Of a DNA stretch of 64,000 nucleotides, positions 36,414 to 45,689 are shown piece after piece. The DNA is taken from the NCBI RefSeq assembly GCF_031458095.1, contig NZ_JAVDXU010000001.1, forward strand, positions 1,860,001-1,924,000, written 5' to 3'. Source of the stretch: Pelomonas saccharophila_A (lineage in GTDB: Bacteria > Pseudomonadota > Gammaproteobacteria > Burkholderiales > Burkholderiaceae_C). Below the pieces are notes generated by a model. It saw only the letters and a program-made list of their open reading frames with translations, searched no databases and was not told where the DNA came from. The position numbers and the translations under genes are program-made. Positions within the stretch are counted from its first letter, which is position 1, and every line of letters begins with the position of its first letter.

Positions 36414-37254
36414 ATAGCCCTGCAGCGCCGAGCAGGATGGCCGCCGCCCCCAGCCACTGCAGCGGCGCCAGCTCATGCCCCAGGGCCAGCCAGTCGACGA
36501 GGATGGCCACCACCGGGTAGAGAAAGGACAGCCCGCCCTGCAGGGCTGTCGGCAGGCGCTGCACGCCCGCATACATCAGCGCATACATCAGGCCGGTGTG
36601 CACGACGCCCAGCACCACCAGCGGCATCCAGCCCAGCGCCGTTTGCGGCAGCTGGCCGAAATCGGCAAAGGGCGCCAGCATCAGCAGGCCCACGGCGACC
36701 TGGATCAGGGCGATCAGCGGCGCGGGCACGCCGCTCAGGCGCTTGGCGACGACGGCCGCCACCGCCCACAGCGCCGCGGCACCCAGGGCCATCGCCACAC
36801 CCAGGCCGAAGTCGCCGCCGACATAGCCGGCACTGGGCTTGGCCTGCACGATGAGCACCATGCCTGCAAAGGCCAGGGCCACCCAGGCCAGCCGCGCCAG
36901 GCTCAGGCGCTCGCCGAAGAACACCACGCCCAGGCCCATCAGCAGAAAGGGCTGCAGGTTGTAGACCGCCGTGGCCACGGCCACCGAGGCCCGGCCATAG
37001 GCGCCGAACAGCAGCACCCAGTTCAGCACGATGGCCACGCCGCCCAGCACGGCCAGGCCCAACTCGCGCGCGCTGGGCCGGCGCCACAGGCCCAGGGCCG
37101 TGCAGATCAGCGCCAGCGTCAGCAGCCCGAAGCCGCAGCGCCAGAACACGACGTCCAGCGGCGCCAGGCCGGACAGCAGCACGAAATAGCCGATGGAGCC
37201 CAGCAGGCTCATCGCGCTGCCCATCTCGAGGGCGCCGCGGGTGGTGGGGGACAT
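36340..37254 (-). CDS. EamA/DMT-family transporter
   Basis: The 304-residue protein has about ten membrane segments in two repeated EamA halves (for example ASVAVATAVYNLQPFLLMGL and PTALQGGLSFLYPVVAILVDW). Such proteins export amino acids or metabolites. The start ATG 37254 precedes the first helix; upstream ATGs would add a non-hydrophobic leader. The C-terminal 22 residues are Pro/Arg-rich and encoded in the overlap with the SRPBCC gene, so they are probably not conserved. The divergent Lrp-type regulator is a likely controller. Confidence 0.85.
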   Translation of the reverse strand: MSPTTRGALEMGSAMSLLGSIGYFVLLSGLAPLDVVFWRCGFGLLTLALICTALGLWRRPSARELGLAVLGGVAIVLNWVLLFGAYGRASVAVATAVYNLQPFLLMGLGVVFFGERLSLARLAWVALAFAGMVLIVQAKPSAGYVGGDFGLGVAMALGAAALWAVAAVVAKRLSGVPAPLIALIQVAVGLLMLAPFADFGQLPQTALGWMPLVVLGVVHTGLMYALMYAGVQRLPTALQGGLSFLYPVVAILVDWLALGHELAPLQWLGAAAILLGAAGLFKASRPAPSGSPAPRRNPARPSCP

Positions 37255-37380
37255 GGTGCTGGCCAGCAATGACGATGAGGGCCATTGTTCCAAGGCCAGC
37301 CCAATCGATACATGCATTTGAGACGGCAGATTGATGACTTGGCAGAATCGACAACGGCATTTCTCCATTTGCACCTAATC

Positions 37381-37827
37381 ATGATCGACGACACCGATCG
37401 CCTGCTGCTGGCCGCCCTGGCCGCTGACGCCCGCGCGCCGCTGAAGGACCTGGCCGAGGCCATTGGCCTGTCGCCGCCCGCCACCTCGGAGCGGTTGGCG
37501 CGGCTCAAGGAGCGCGGCGTCATCCGCGCCTTCACCATCGACATCGACCCGCTGGCCCTCGGGTTCACGCTGCAGGCCATCGTGCGCGTACGCCCCATGC
37601 CCGGCGCCCTCGCCCAGGTGCAGCAGCGCATCGAGGACATGCCCGAGGCGCTGGAGTGCGACAAGGTCACCGGCGACGACTGTTATGTGCTGCGCCTGGC
37701 CCTGCGCTCCATCGAGCACCTCGACCAGGCCCTGGACCGCCTGGCCGACTGCGCCCAGACCAGCTCCAGCATCGTCAAGGCCCAGCCGCTGCGCCGCCGT
37801 GTACCGATGCTGAAACTGGTCGGCTGA
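37381..37827 (+). CDS. Lrp/AsnC-family transcriptional regulator
   Basis: The 148-residue protein has an N-terminal winged helix (DDTDRLLLAALAADARAPLKD in part, then GLSPPATSERLARLKERGVI) and a C-terminal RAM effector domain (VRVRPMPGALAQVQQRI, VTGDDCYVLRLAL). Lrp-type regulators sense amino acids. It is divergent from an EamA transporter with a 126-base gap, the common regulator-exporter pair. The effector is unknown. Confidence 0.9.
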   Translation: MIDDTDRLLLAALAADARAPLKDLAEAIGLSPPATSERLARLKERGVIRAFTIDIDPLALGFTLQAIVRVRPMPGALAQVQQRIEDMPEALECDKVTGDDCYVLRLALRSIEHLDQALDRLADCAQTSSSIVKAQPLRRRVPMLKLVG

Positions 37828-37948
37828 GGCACGATCCCCAATCGAGAGCCGCCCTCCCCCCGAAAACGGTGGCGACAGAGCCGCCCCCGATTGACCCTGA
37901 CGCGGCAGAGGCGCAAGGTCTGCGCGCCCATCCAGGAAAGGAAACGCC

Positions 37949-38557
37949 ATGACGTCCCTCCTCCTTCGCGCACGGCTCTGGCTCGCTGCGCTGCTGTTCG
38001 CCCCCACGCTGCTGCTGGCCGCGCCCTATGAGGTCATCGGTGCCATCAGTACCCACCAGACCGGTGGCCCGTTCCTGACCAACCTCGGCAACGGCACGAC
38101 GCGCTGGGTCACGCCGCTCGACTGGACCAACAACAACGCCTTTGCCACCGGCCCGCTGTTCTTCATCGCGACCTCGCAATGGGTCAACGGCTCGCCCGTC
38201 AACGCCAACGCCATGCAATGGGACAACGCCGCCGGCCTGTTCCGCCAGGGCAATCTGGCGGCCGAGGCCGACAACGAGGACCGCTTCATCAAGCTGACCG
38301 ACACCGACATCAGCTTCGCGGCCCTGAATCCGGTCTTCGGCATCGGGGCCGGCGACAGCCTCGCCGCCTTCGCCCTCGGCACCTTCAACCCCGGCCAGAC
38401 ACGCAACGCCGAGATCAACTTCCTGCTGACCGATAGCATCGGCGAAATGTGGTTCAACGGCTTCATCGTGCAGCAGAAGCTGCCGCTGCCGGGCAGCCTG
38501 CCGCTGGTGCTGGCGGGCTTCCTCGCGCTGTCGGCAGCGCGCCGGATCCGCCGCTGA
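37949..38557 (+). CDS. Secreted protein with PEP-CTERM-like LPLPG sorting tail
   Basis: The 202-residue protein has a signal peptide (LWLAALLFAPTLLLA), a beta-rich body of unknown function, and a C-terminus ending PLPGSLPLVLAGFLALSAARRIRR (last 24 residues): a Pro-containing motif, a hydrophobic helix and an Arg cluster. This is the three-part layout of exosortase substrates (PEP-CTERM / VPLPA variants). No exosortase gene is in this window. AGGAAAGGA lies just upstream of the start. Function unknown. Confidence 0.7.
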   Translation: MTSLLLRARLWLAALLFAPTLLLAAPYEVIGAISTHQTGGPFLTNLGNGTTRWVTPLDWTNNNAFATGPLFFIATSQWVNGSPVNANAMQWDNAAGLFRQGNLAAEADNEDRFIKLTDTDISFAALNPVFGIGAGDSLAAFALGTFNPGQTRNAEINFLLTDSIGEMWFNGFIVQQKLPLPGSLPLVLAGFLALSAARRIRR

Positions 38558-38563
38558 ATCCCG

Positions 38564-39277
38564 TCAGCTCGGCTCCCACACCAGGGCCAGGGCCAGCGCC
38601 GCCTCGGTGACGGCGCGGCCCAGCGGCGTGGCCGGGTCGGGGCGGCGCAGCCGCGGCTGGCTGCCGCTCAGGTCCAGGCTGCCGACGACCGTGCCCTGGT
38701 GCAGCATCTCGTAGCCCACCGCCGCCGTGCGCGGCTGGGCATTGCCTTCGAGCAGATGGACGGAGCGCAGCCCCACCGTCAGCTCGCCGCGGCGGTAGGC
38801 ACCTTCGCGGCTGAGCTTGCCGCGGCGCATCTGGCCTTCGCCGATCTGCAGCATGGCCGCGGGCGCGCTGCCCCAGCGGCAGCTCAACACCCAGGGCTTG
38901 CTGTCGGTCAGGCGGCCGTTGGCGCTGACCTCCTGCGCCCAGGCCTCGCAAACGGTGGAGCTTTCGCCTGTCGGCCCCTGCCAGCTGAAGTTCAGAGGCG
39001 CGCGCAGATTGCCCGGCAAGGGCTCGAACAGGGCCAGCCGCTCCGCGCCGCGCTCGTAGCGCACGCGCTGGCCGCTCAGCGAGAAATCGCCCTTGCGCGC
39101 CCAGCCCGGCTTGCCAAAGCTCTCTTCCGCCACGCCCGCCACCGACGGCGCCTGGGCCATGTGCGCGTCGCGCCCGTCATGCCCACGCGTCTCGCGCCCC
39201 TCGCGTACCGAGGCGCAACCGGCAAGCAGCAGGGCCAGCAGGGTCGGAACGGCAACGGTCAAAAGGCGATGGCGCAT
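38564..39277 (-). CDS. Putative lipoprotein of unknown function
   Basis: The 237-residue protein has a signal peptide with lipobox LLLAGC. I do not recognise the family. The body is beta-rich with Trp/Gly segments (GKPGWARKGDFSLSGQRV, WVLSCRWGSAPAAML) and two Cys that could pair. The start ATG 39277 is set by the signal peptide; there is no clear ribosome site. It converges with the PLPG-tailed protein, 6 bases apart. Confidence 0.65.
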   Translation of the reverse strand: MRHRLLTVAVPTLLALLLAGCASVREGRETRGHDGRDAHMAQAPSVAGVAEESFGKPGWARKGDFSLSGQRVRYERGAERLALFEPLPGNLRAPLNFSWQGPTGESSTVCEAWAQEVSANGRLTDSKPWVLSCRWGSAPAAMLQIGEGQMRRGKLSREGAYRRGELTVGLRSVHLLEGNAQPRTAAVGYEMLHQGTVVGSLDLSGSQPRLRRPDPATPLGRAVTEAALALALVWEPS

Positions 39278-39485
39278 GGGCAGGAAACTGGATCGTGGCG
39301 GATGCCCCGACTCTAGGGCCGCGCCCGCCGGACAGCTGTTACCCGGCGTTGCTTCCGTTAAACGCCACACCGGCTGTCGGCCCGCACTGCGGCTCGTCGC
39401 AACGCCGGCGCTGCCGGTCGCAGCCGCGTCGCGACCGGCCTGCGGCCGCGGCAAGCTGCGCGCTGCCCAGTCACACTCCGCCACC

Positions 39486-40001
39486 ATGCCCAACGCCTCC
39501 CCGCCGCGCCTGCCCCTCGCCGCCCTCGCCCTGATGGCCGAGGCCCTGCACCTCGCCTGGGAGGCCCTGCATGGCGGCATCGTCAGCCACCATCTGCTGC
39601 AGCGCGCCGACCTGCCCGGTCTGTCCAACGCCTGGGGCCTGCTGATCCTGCCGGCGCTGGCTGCCTGGGCGGCCGGCCGCCTGCCCAGCGCCCCGGCAGC
39701 ACGACGCGCCTGGTTGCCCGTAGCCCTCGGCTTTGTGCTGCCGCTGCTGCTGGGGGCCGCCCTGTCCCTGGCCTTCCAGCTGCATCTGCAGTTGCTGACC
39801 GAGGCCCTCTTTTTCGGCCTGCTGCTGCTCGCCCTGCTGCTGCCGGCGCACCGGCCCGAGAGCCTGTTCGGCTATGTGCTGGGGATGAGCTGGACCTTCG
39901 GTGCCGTGCTGCCGACGCTGGTGGGTGGCGTCATCGCCGGGCTGTCGTGGTGCCTGCGCGGCATCGCCCGCCGCGTCTGGCATGCAGCGAGGCCCGCATG
40001 A
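39486..40001 (+). CDS. Small multi-pass membrane protein, unknown
   Basis: The 171-residue product has about four or five hydrophobic helices (LSNAWGLLILPALAAWAAG, WLPVALGFVLPLLLGAAL, ALFFGLLLLALLLP, FGAVLPTLVGGVIAGLSW). I recognise no family. Its stop overlaps the next gene's start as ATGA, and that gene also encodes a membrane protein, so the two are probably coupled and may act together. Confidence 0.65.
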   Translation: MPNASPPRLPLAALALMAEALHLAWEALHGGIVSHHLLQRADLPGLSNAWGLLILPALAAWAAGRLPSAPAARRAWLPVALGFVLPLLLGAALSLAFQLHLQLLTEALFFGLLLLALLLPAHRPESLFGYVLGMSWTFGAVLPTLVGGVIAGLSWCLRGIARRVWHAARPA

Positions 40002-40684
40002 GCGCCGTCGGTTCGCGCGAGCTGCGCATCTCGGGGCTTTGCTATCTCGCCATCATCGCCCTGGGCCTGTACAGCGAGGCCTACGTCCGCGGCAGCCTGG
40101 TCGTGGCCGGCGATGCCACCGCGACGGCCCAGCGCATCGCGGCCCACCCGCTGCTGTGGCGCAGCGGCCTGGTCGCCGACCTGATGATGCAGGTGCTGGA
40201 CCTGCCCATCATCGTCATGATGTGGCGCTTGCTGAAGCCGGTGAACGAACCGCTGGCCCTGACGGCCACCGGCCTCAACCTCGTACAGACCTGCGTGCTG
40301 GTGGCCAACCGCGTGCAGGCCCTCGCCGCACTCGATGTGCTGATCAGTCCTTCCATGGCCGCGGCCTTCCTGCCCGGCCAGCGGGATGCCCTCGCGCTGT
40401 TCGCCGTGCACCTGCATGGCCAGGGCTTCGGCATCGGCCTGATCTTCTTCGGCTTCGCCTGCGTGCTGCGCGGCTGGCTGATCGCCCGCAGCGGCGTGCT
40501 GCCGCGCGTGCTCGGCGGCCTGCTGGCGCTGGCGGGGGTCTGCTACCTCGTCAACAGCCTGGCGCTGCTGCTGGCCCCCGCCTTCGCCCAACTGCTGTTC
40601 CCGGCCATCCTGCTGCCCAGCCTCGTCGGCGAGCTGGCGTTGGCGCTCTGGCTGACACTGAAGGGCAAACCTCGTTTGGCATAG
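39998..40684 (+). CDS. DUF4386 family membrane protein
   Basis: The 228-residue protein has about six membrane segments and the DUF4386 pattern: RISGLCYLAIIALGLYSE at the N-terminus, LWRSGLVADLMMQVLDLPI and FFGFACVLRGWLI. The function of the family is not known. It is translationally coupled (ATGA) to the preceding small membrane protein and lies 9 bases upstream of pyrF, so it may be co-transcribed with it. Confidence 0.8.
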   Translation: MSAVGSRELRISGLCYLAIIALGLYSEAYVRGSLVVAGDATATAQRIAAHPLLWRSGLVADLMMQVLDLPIIVMMWRLLKPVNEPLALTATGLNLVQTCVLVANRVQALAALDVLISPSMAAAFLPGQRDALALFAVHLHGQGFGIGLIFFGFACVLRGWLIARSGVLPRVLGGLLALAGVCYLVNSLALLLAPAFAQLLFPAILLPSLVGELALALWLTLKGKPRLA

Positions 40685-40693
40685 TCGCCCCCC

Positions 40694-41386
40694 ATGCCCA
40701 GCCCCGTCATCGTCGCCCTCGATTTCGAATCGGCTTCAGAGGCCCGCGACATGGTGCGCAGGCTGGGCGCCGCGGCCGACCACTACAAGATCGGCCTGCA
40801 ATTGCTGACCGAGGCCGGCCCCGACCTCGCGCGCGAGCTGGCGGCCGCCGGCAAGCAGGTCTTTCTCGACCTCAAGCTGCACGAGATTCCCAGCTCCGTC
40901 GCCGGCGCCGTCCAGGCCGCCGGCCGCATGGGTGCCGGCATGGTGACAGTCCACGCCTCGGCCGGCTCGGCGGTCCTGGGCGCCGCCGTGGCGGCGGCCC
41001 GGCCCTATCCGCAGCTGAAGGTGCTGGCGCTGACGCTCATCACCAGCCTGTCGGACGCCGACCTGCCCGAGATCGGCCTCGCGCCCTCGGTGCAGGACCA
41101 GGTGCTGCGCCTGGCCCGGCTGGCGGCCGAGAACGGCTGCCATGGCGTCGTCGCCTCCGCCCGCGAGGCAGCCTGGCTGAGCGAGATCCTGCCCGCCGGC
41201 ATGCTCATCGTCTGCCCGGGCGTCCAGCTGCCCGCCGCCACGGCCAACGACCAGGTGCGCACCGCCACGCCGGCCGCCGCGGCCCGCGCGGGAGCCACCC
41301 ATGTCGTCATCGGCCGCGGCATCACGGCAGCAGCCGATCCCGCCGCGGCCCTGCGCCTCGCGCAAGCCGCCTTCGCGGCCGGCTGA
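40694..41386 (+). CDS. pyrF: Orotidine 5'-phosphate decarboxylase
   Basis: The 230-residue type 1 OMP decarboxylase performs the last step of UMP synthesis. It starts with VIVALDF and KIGLQLLTEAG. The catalytic tetrad region reads DLKLHEIP where most family members have Asp in place of the Glu. The phosphate-binding end is VVIGRGIT. The Asp-to-Glu change at a usually invariant residue is notable, but the rest of the protein looks intact and functional. It is downstream of two membrane protein genes. Confidence 0.92.
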   Translation: MPSPVIVALDFESASEARDMVRRLGAAADHYKIGLQLLTEAGPDLARELAAAGKQVFLDLKLHEIPSSVAGAVQAAGRMGAGMVTVHASAGSAVLGAAVAAARPYPQLKVLALTLITSLSDADLPEIGLAPSVQDQVLRLARLAAENGCHGVVASAREAAWLSEILPAGMLIVCPGVQLPAATANDQVRTATPAAAARAGATHVVIGRGITAAADPAAALRLAQAAFAAG

Positions 41387-41459
41387 CCGCGGGCAAACAC
41401 CCGCTTGTCATCGTCCGGCCAGGCCCCAAGTCCCGCGCATCTCCACCCTCGAGGCCCTC

Positions 41460-41930
41460 ATGAGCGAGCCCCAAGTTCCGACCCTCTACGCCTGGCTGGG
41501 CGGCCTGCCCACCCTGCTGCGCCTGACCGAACGCTTCTACGAGCGCGTCAAGGAAGATGCCCTGCTGGCCCCCGTCTTCGCCCACATGAACGGCGAGCAT
41601 CCCGCCCATGTGGCGGCCTTTCTCGCTGAAGTGCTGGGTGGCCCGGCCACCTATTCGGCCGAGCATGGCGGCCACCCGCACATGGTGCGCCAGCATCTGA
41701 ACCGCCACCTGAGCCAGGCCCAGCGCCGCGCCTGGGTGGCCCTGCTGCTGGACACGGCCGACGAACTTGGCATGCCCGACGACCCCGAGTTCCGTTCCGC
41801 CCTGGTGGGCTATCTCGAATGGGGCTCGCGCCTGGCCGTGCTGAACTCCCAGCCCGGCGTGACGGTGGATGACAACGCCACCATGCCCAAGTGGGGCTGG
41901 GGCGAGGTCAAGGGGCCCTGGCAGGGCTAG
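41460..41930 (+). CDS. Truncated haemoglobin (group II-like)
   Basis: The 156-residue protein has a globin body: LYAWLGGLPTLLRLTERFYERV (start), VFAHMNGEHPAHVAAFLAEVLGG, then HPHMVRQHL with the likely proximal His, and RRAWVALL with the Trp expected at position G8 of group II globins. Such proteins bind O2 or NO and may protect against stress. GAGG precedes ATG 41460. The C-terminal tail of 20 residues (MPKWGWGEVKGPW) is common to proteobacterial members. Confidence 0.87.
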   Translation: MSEPQVPTLYAWLGGLPTLLRLTERFYERVKEDALLAPVFAHMNGEHPAHVAAFLAEVLGGPATYSAEHGGHPHMVRQHLNRHLSQAQRRAWVALLLDTADELGMPDDPEFRSALVGYLEWGSRLAVLNSQPGVTVDDNATMPKWGWGEVKGPWQG

Positions 41931-41965
41931 GGCATGCTGAAATCGCGCGACTTCAGGAGACCCTC

Positions 41966-42349
41966 ATGAAACGCGTGACCGGCATCGGCGGCATCTTCTT
42001 CAAATCCCCTGACCCCAAGGCCCTGGGCGAGTGGTATCGCCAGCACCTCGGCATGGACGTCGAGGCCTGGGGCGGCGTCACCTTCGAGCCCGCCGTGCCC
42101 GGCGAGGCCGGTGCGGGCTCGACGAACTGGTGCCCCTTCAAGGCCGACACGACGTATTTCGCGCCCAGCACCGCGCCCTTCATGATCAATTTCCGCGTCG
42201 CCGACCTGCACGGCCTGCTCGCCGCCCTGCGCGAGGAAGGCTGCAACGTCGTCGGCGAACCGCAGGACTCGGAATTCGGCAAGTTCGGCTGGGTCATGGA
42301 CCCCGACGGCAACAAGCTCGAGCTCTGGGAGCCGCCGGCGGGGCAGTAA
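41966..42349 (+). CDS. VOC-superfamily (glyoxalase-like) protein
   Basis: The 127-residue protein shows a single VOC module: GIGGIFFKSPDPKALGEWY at the start and WVMDPDGNKLELWEPP at the end, with the terminal Glu as a candidate metal ligand. AGGAG is eight bases upstream of the start. It lies 35 bases after the globin gene and may share its transcript. Substrate unknown. Confidence 0.85.
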   Translation: MKRVTGIGGIFFKSPDPKALGEWYRQHLGMDVEAWGGVTFEPAVPGEAGAGSTNWCPFKADTTYFAPSTAPFMINFRVADLHGLLAALREEGCNVVGEPQDSEFGKFGWVMDPDGNKLELWEPPAGQ

Positions 42350-42364
42350 GCAGCCGCCGCGCGG

Positions 42365-44602
42365 CTACTGGTTGATCGGCGGCTGCGACGGCCTCTCAGT
42401 CTCGGGCTCCGACGCCACGGGCGGCGGCGCCGGCGGCAGGCCGATGCGGGCGATCGCCATGTCGCCAGCGAACTCCGAATAGAACCAGTTGCCGTCTTCC
42501 TGGACCAGGCCTTCGGCCGGCGGCGCCAGCTGGGTGTTGGGCTGGCCCTTCAAGGCCACGGCCATGGTGGCGGCCCAGACCGGCAGGGCCAGGCCACCGC
42601 CGGTTTCGCGTTCGCCCAGGGACTTGGGCTGGGGGTAGCCTATCCACACCGCGCCGGCCCGCGTGGCCTGGAAGCCGCAGAACCAGGCATCGACGGCGTC
42701 ATTGGTCGTGCCCGTCTTGCCGTAGAGGTCCCAGCGGCCCAGCATGCTGCTCGCCCGGGCACCCGTGCCTTCGCGCGCGACCGCGGCCAGCAGTTGCGAG
42801 GTCATGAAGGCATTGCGCGGGCTGACGGCCGTCCTGAAGCGCGGCGCCTCGGCCTTCCACAGCACAGCGCCCTGGGCGTCCTGCACGCGGTCGATGAGCC
42901 AGGCCACCGGCATCTGGCCCGCGTTGGCAAAGGCGGCATAGCCCTGTGCCATCTGCAGCGGCGTGACCGAGCCGGTGCCCAGGGCGATGGTCAGGTTCAG
43001 CGGCTGCTTGTCCTCGTCCAGGCCGAAGCGGGCGGCCCAGGCACGCGCGCGCTGCGGACCGATGGCCTGCACGAGGTGGATGGTGACCATGTTCTTGGAG
43101 CGGGCCAGGCCCTGGCGCAGCGTCAGCGCCTCCTCATACTGGCCGTCGTAGTTGCGCGGTGACCAGTCGCCCACCTCCACCTGCTGGTCGCTGACCAGCG
43201 TGCCCGCCCAGGCGCCCTGCTCGATCAGGGCCGAGTAGATGAAGGGCTTGAAGGCCGAGCCCGGCTGGCGCCAGGCCTGGGTGGCGGAGTTGAACTGGTT
43301 GCGGGCGAAGTCGAAGCCGCCGACCAGGGCGCGGATGGCGCCGGTGCCCGGGTCCAGCGTGACGACGGCACCCTCGGCCTGCGGCGTCTGGCTGAGCTGC
43401 CACTGCTTGCCCGACTCCAGCACGCGCAGCACGGCGCCGCGCTTGAGATTGGCCAGCGGGCGCAGGGCCTGGCCCTTCCACGTGATCTTCTCGCCATCGG
43501 CCATCACCAGCTCGGCGGCGTTCTTGTCGATCTTGAGCAGGATGGCCGTGCGCAGCTCGCCCAGGTCGGGGTAGGCATCGAAGGCGGCGTCCAGGGCCTC
43601 GTCCTGCTCTTCACCTTCGGGCAGCTCGACGGTCTTCTCCGGGCCACGGAAGGGCTGGCGGCGCTCCAGCTCGAAGAGGGCGTGGCGCAGCGCCTCCTGG
43701 GCCGCGGCCTGCTCGGCGTAACGCAGCGTCGTGTAGACGGTGAGGCCGCGCGTGTAGGCCTCCTCGCCATAGCGCGTGACCATCTCGGCGCGCACCTGCT
43801 CGGCGGCATGGTCGGCCACGCCCGAGAGGCGCTTGGGCCGGCGCACGTCCAGCGGCATCTCGCGGGCCGCATCGGCCTGGGCCTGGGTGATCTGGCCCAC
43901 GGCGACGAGGCGGCCCAGCACGACAGCCTGGCGGCGCTTGGCGCGTTCGGGGTAGAGGGCCGGGTTGAGGCGGTTGGGGTCCTTGGGCAGGCCGACGAGG
44001 ACAGCAATCTCGCCGGTCGTCAGCTTGTCCAGCGGCTTGCCGAAATAGCGCTCGGCCGCGGCGCCGAAGCCATAGGCCTTGTTGCCCAGCGAGATCTGGT
44101 TCATGTAGATCTCGAGGATCTGGTCCTTGCTCAGATTCCTCTCGATCTTGATGGCCAGCAGCCCTTCCTGGGCCTTGCGCGCCAGCGTCTGGCGGTTGCT
44201 CAGGAAGATGTTGCGGGCCAGCTGCTGGGTGATGGTGGAGGCGCCCTGCAGCCGCGTCGGGTGCAGCAGGTTGTGCAGCATGGCGCGGCCGATGCCGCTG
44301 TAGTCGATGCCGGAGTGGACGTAGAAGTCGCTGTCCTCGACGGCCAGCAGCGCGTCCTGCAAGGGCTTGGGAATCTCCTTCAACGGCACGAAGCGGCGCC
44401 GCTCGGCACCGAACTCGCCGAGCAGCTGGCCGTCCTCGCTGAGCACACGCAGCGGCTGGTGGGGCTGGTAGTCGGTCAGCGCATCGAGGGCCGGCAGCTG
44501 GGACCAGATCAGGGCAGCGACGATGCCGCCCAGCAGCAGGATGGCCAGCGGCGCGCCGACGAGGGCGGCGAGCCAGGGGCGTTGGAGCAGGTACTTCAGC
44601 AT
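42365..44602 (-). CDS. Class A penicillin-binding protein (PBP1A type)
   Basis: The 745-residue bifunctional cell-wall synthase has a membrane anchor (about 10-33), then the glycosyltransferase domain with catalytic Glu in AVEDSDFYVHSG (E89) and GASTITQQLARN. An OB-like insert follows, then the transpeptidase domain with SAFK (S449, K452), SKN and KTGTT. It polymerises and cross-links peptidoglycan. The ATG at 44602 is preferred to 44611 because AGGA lies eight bases upstream. The Pro-rich C-terminal tail is short. Confidence 0.94.
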   Translation of the reverse strand: MLKYLLQRPWLAALVGAPLAILLLGGIVAALIWSQLPALDALTDYQPHQPLRVLSEDGQLLGEFGAERRRFVPLKEIPKPLQDALLAVEDSDFYVHSGIDYSGIGRAMLHNLLHPTRLQGASTITQQLARNIFLSNRQTLARKAQEGLLAIKIERNLSKDQILEIYMNQISLGNKAYGFGAAAERYFGKPLDKLTTGEIAVLVGLPKDPNRLNPALYPERAKRRQAVVLGRLVAVGQITQAQADAAREMPLDVRRPKRLSGVADHAAEQVRAEMVTRYGEEAYTRGLTVYTTLRYAEQAAAQEALRHALFELERRQPFRGPEKTVELPEGEEQDEALDAAFDAYPDLGELRTAILLKIDKNAAELVMADGEKITWKGQALRPLANLKRGAVLRVLESGKQWQLSQTPQAEGAVVTLDPGTGAIRALVGGFDFARNQFNSATQAWRQPGSAFKPFIYSALIEQGAWAGTLVSDQQVEVGDWSPRNYDGQYEEALTLRQGLARSKNMVTIHLVQAIGPQRARAWAARFGLDEDKQPLNLTIALGTGSVTPLQMAQGYAAFANAGQMPVAWLIDRVQDAQGAVLWKAEAPRFRTAVSPRNAFMTSQLLAAVAREGTGARASSMLGRWDLYGKTGTTNDAVDAWFCGFQATRAGAVWIGYPQPKSLGERETGGGLALPVWAATMAVALKGQPNTQLAPPAEGLVQEDGNWFYSEFAGDMAIARIGLPPAPPPVASEPETERPSQPPINQ

Positions 44603-44653
44603 GGCGCGCATCCTAGGGGCTGGACGCCAGCGCCTGGTGTAGGCCGCGAGCTG

Positions 44654-45100
44654 TTATTTCGCCGCACCGGCGATGGCCTTTTGCAGGTCCTCGCGTTGCT
44701 CGCAGCCGCTTGGGCAGGCCTTCTCCAGCACCGCCAGGCGCTCGCGTGCCTTGGCCAGGTCACCCTTCATCACATAGAGCTCGCCGAGGTATTCGTTGGC
44801 GCCGCGGTGGCTGGGGTCGATGCGCAGCGCCTCCAGGTATTGGGCCTCGGCCTCGGCGAACTGCGGCGTGGCCTGCTTGCGCAGCGTGTAGCCCATCAGG
44901 TTGTGCCAGTCGGCGCTGCCGGCCTGGGGCTGGGCGCGCAGCGCGGCCAGGGCACCCACCCAGTCCTTGGCCGCGATGAGGCGGCGCGGTGCGGCCAGCG
45001 GGTCGGCCGCGGCGGGCTTGATCTCGGGTGGCGGGCTCATGTCGGCGGCGCCGGCCGAGGCAGCCAGCGACAGGGCGGTCAGGGCAGCAATCCAGCGCAT
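44654..45100 (-). CDS. Small secreted TPR protein
   Basis: The 148-residue protein has a signal peptide (ending SAGAA) and two or three TPR units (HNLMGYTLRKQATPQFAEAEA, YLEALRIDPSHRGANEYLGEL) plus two Cys near the end (KACPSGCEQR). It is probably periplasmic. It lies 51 bases upstream of the PBP1A-type gene on the same strand and could be co-transcribed; a link to wall synthesis is inference only. Confidence 0.78.
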   Translation of the reverse strand: MRWIAALTALSLAASAGAADMSPPPEIKPAAADPLAAPRRLIAAKDWVGALAALRAQPQAGSADWHNLMGYTLRKQATPQFAEAEAQYLEALRIDPSHRGANEYLGELYVMKGDLAKARERLAVLEKACPSGCEQREDLQKAIAGAAK

Positions 45101-45320
45101 GTCGTCTCCTCGTTGTGGGGCGGAGCTTAGCGTCCCCGGGTCGCCGGGCCGGGCTGGCGGAACGTCTGCGCTGACCGCCTGCCGGAAGTCATGGGGCGCT
45201 GCCCGCCGTCGGCCCCGGCGCGGGCTTCGTCGGCTGAATTCCAGGCTTGGTCCGGCGGCTGCTGACTGCAGCGGCGGCGATCTCTAACTTTGCGCCATCG
45301 CCACCCCTCAAGGAGCCCCC

Positions 45321-45689
45321 ATGAAAGCCATCCTGCCCCTGCTGCTGCTTGCCGCCGCCCCCGCCTTCGCCGCCCCTGCCGCCTGCCCCGACGTCAATGA
45401 GCAGCTGAGCGAATACCTGGCCAGCGCCAAGCAGCGCGTCGGTTTCGACGGCGAGGTGCGCGTCGAGTTCGAGGTCGACGCCGAGGGCCGCGCCACGCTG
45501 CTGGCGCTGGACGGCTCGCGCCAGTACCGCAGCCCGGTGCGCATCGCCATGAGCACGCTGGAATGCCAGCGTGGCACGCCGCAGCGCTATGTGCTGAACA
45601 TCCGCTTCGCCGACCCCGCGCCCCGGGCCGTCGCGGCCGCCGCCTCTGCCACCCTGGCCCAGGCCAAGCCGGGTGACACTCCGCGCTGA
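45321..45689 (+). CDS. Small secreted protein with TonB-C-like features
   Basis: The 122-residue protein has a signal peptide (ILPLLLLAAAPAFAAP) and a compact beta-rich domain (GFDGEVRVEFEVDAEGRATLLAL) that resembles TonB C-terminal-like domains. Two Cys (in AACPD and LECQRG) could form a disulfide. It is the first gene of a four-gene chain: its TGA overlaps the ATG of the histidine kinase gene by one base. It may be the periplasmic sensor or ligand partner for that kinase, but this is inference. Confidence 0.6.
   Translation: MKAILPLLLLAAAPAFAAPAACPDVNEQLSEYLASAKQRVGFDGEVRVEFEVDAEGRATLLALDGSRQYRSPVRIAMSTLECQRGTPQRYVLNIRFADPAPRAVAAAASATLAQAKPGDTPR

Noticed and set aside
37828..37948. Sigma-54-like GG-N10-GC match before the PLPG-tailed protein
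   Set aside because: TGGCGAC...CCGC departs too far from consensus and would be common by chance.
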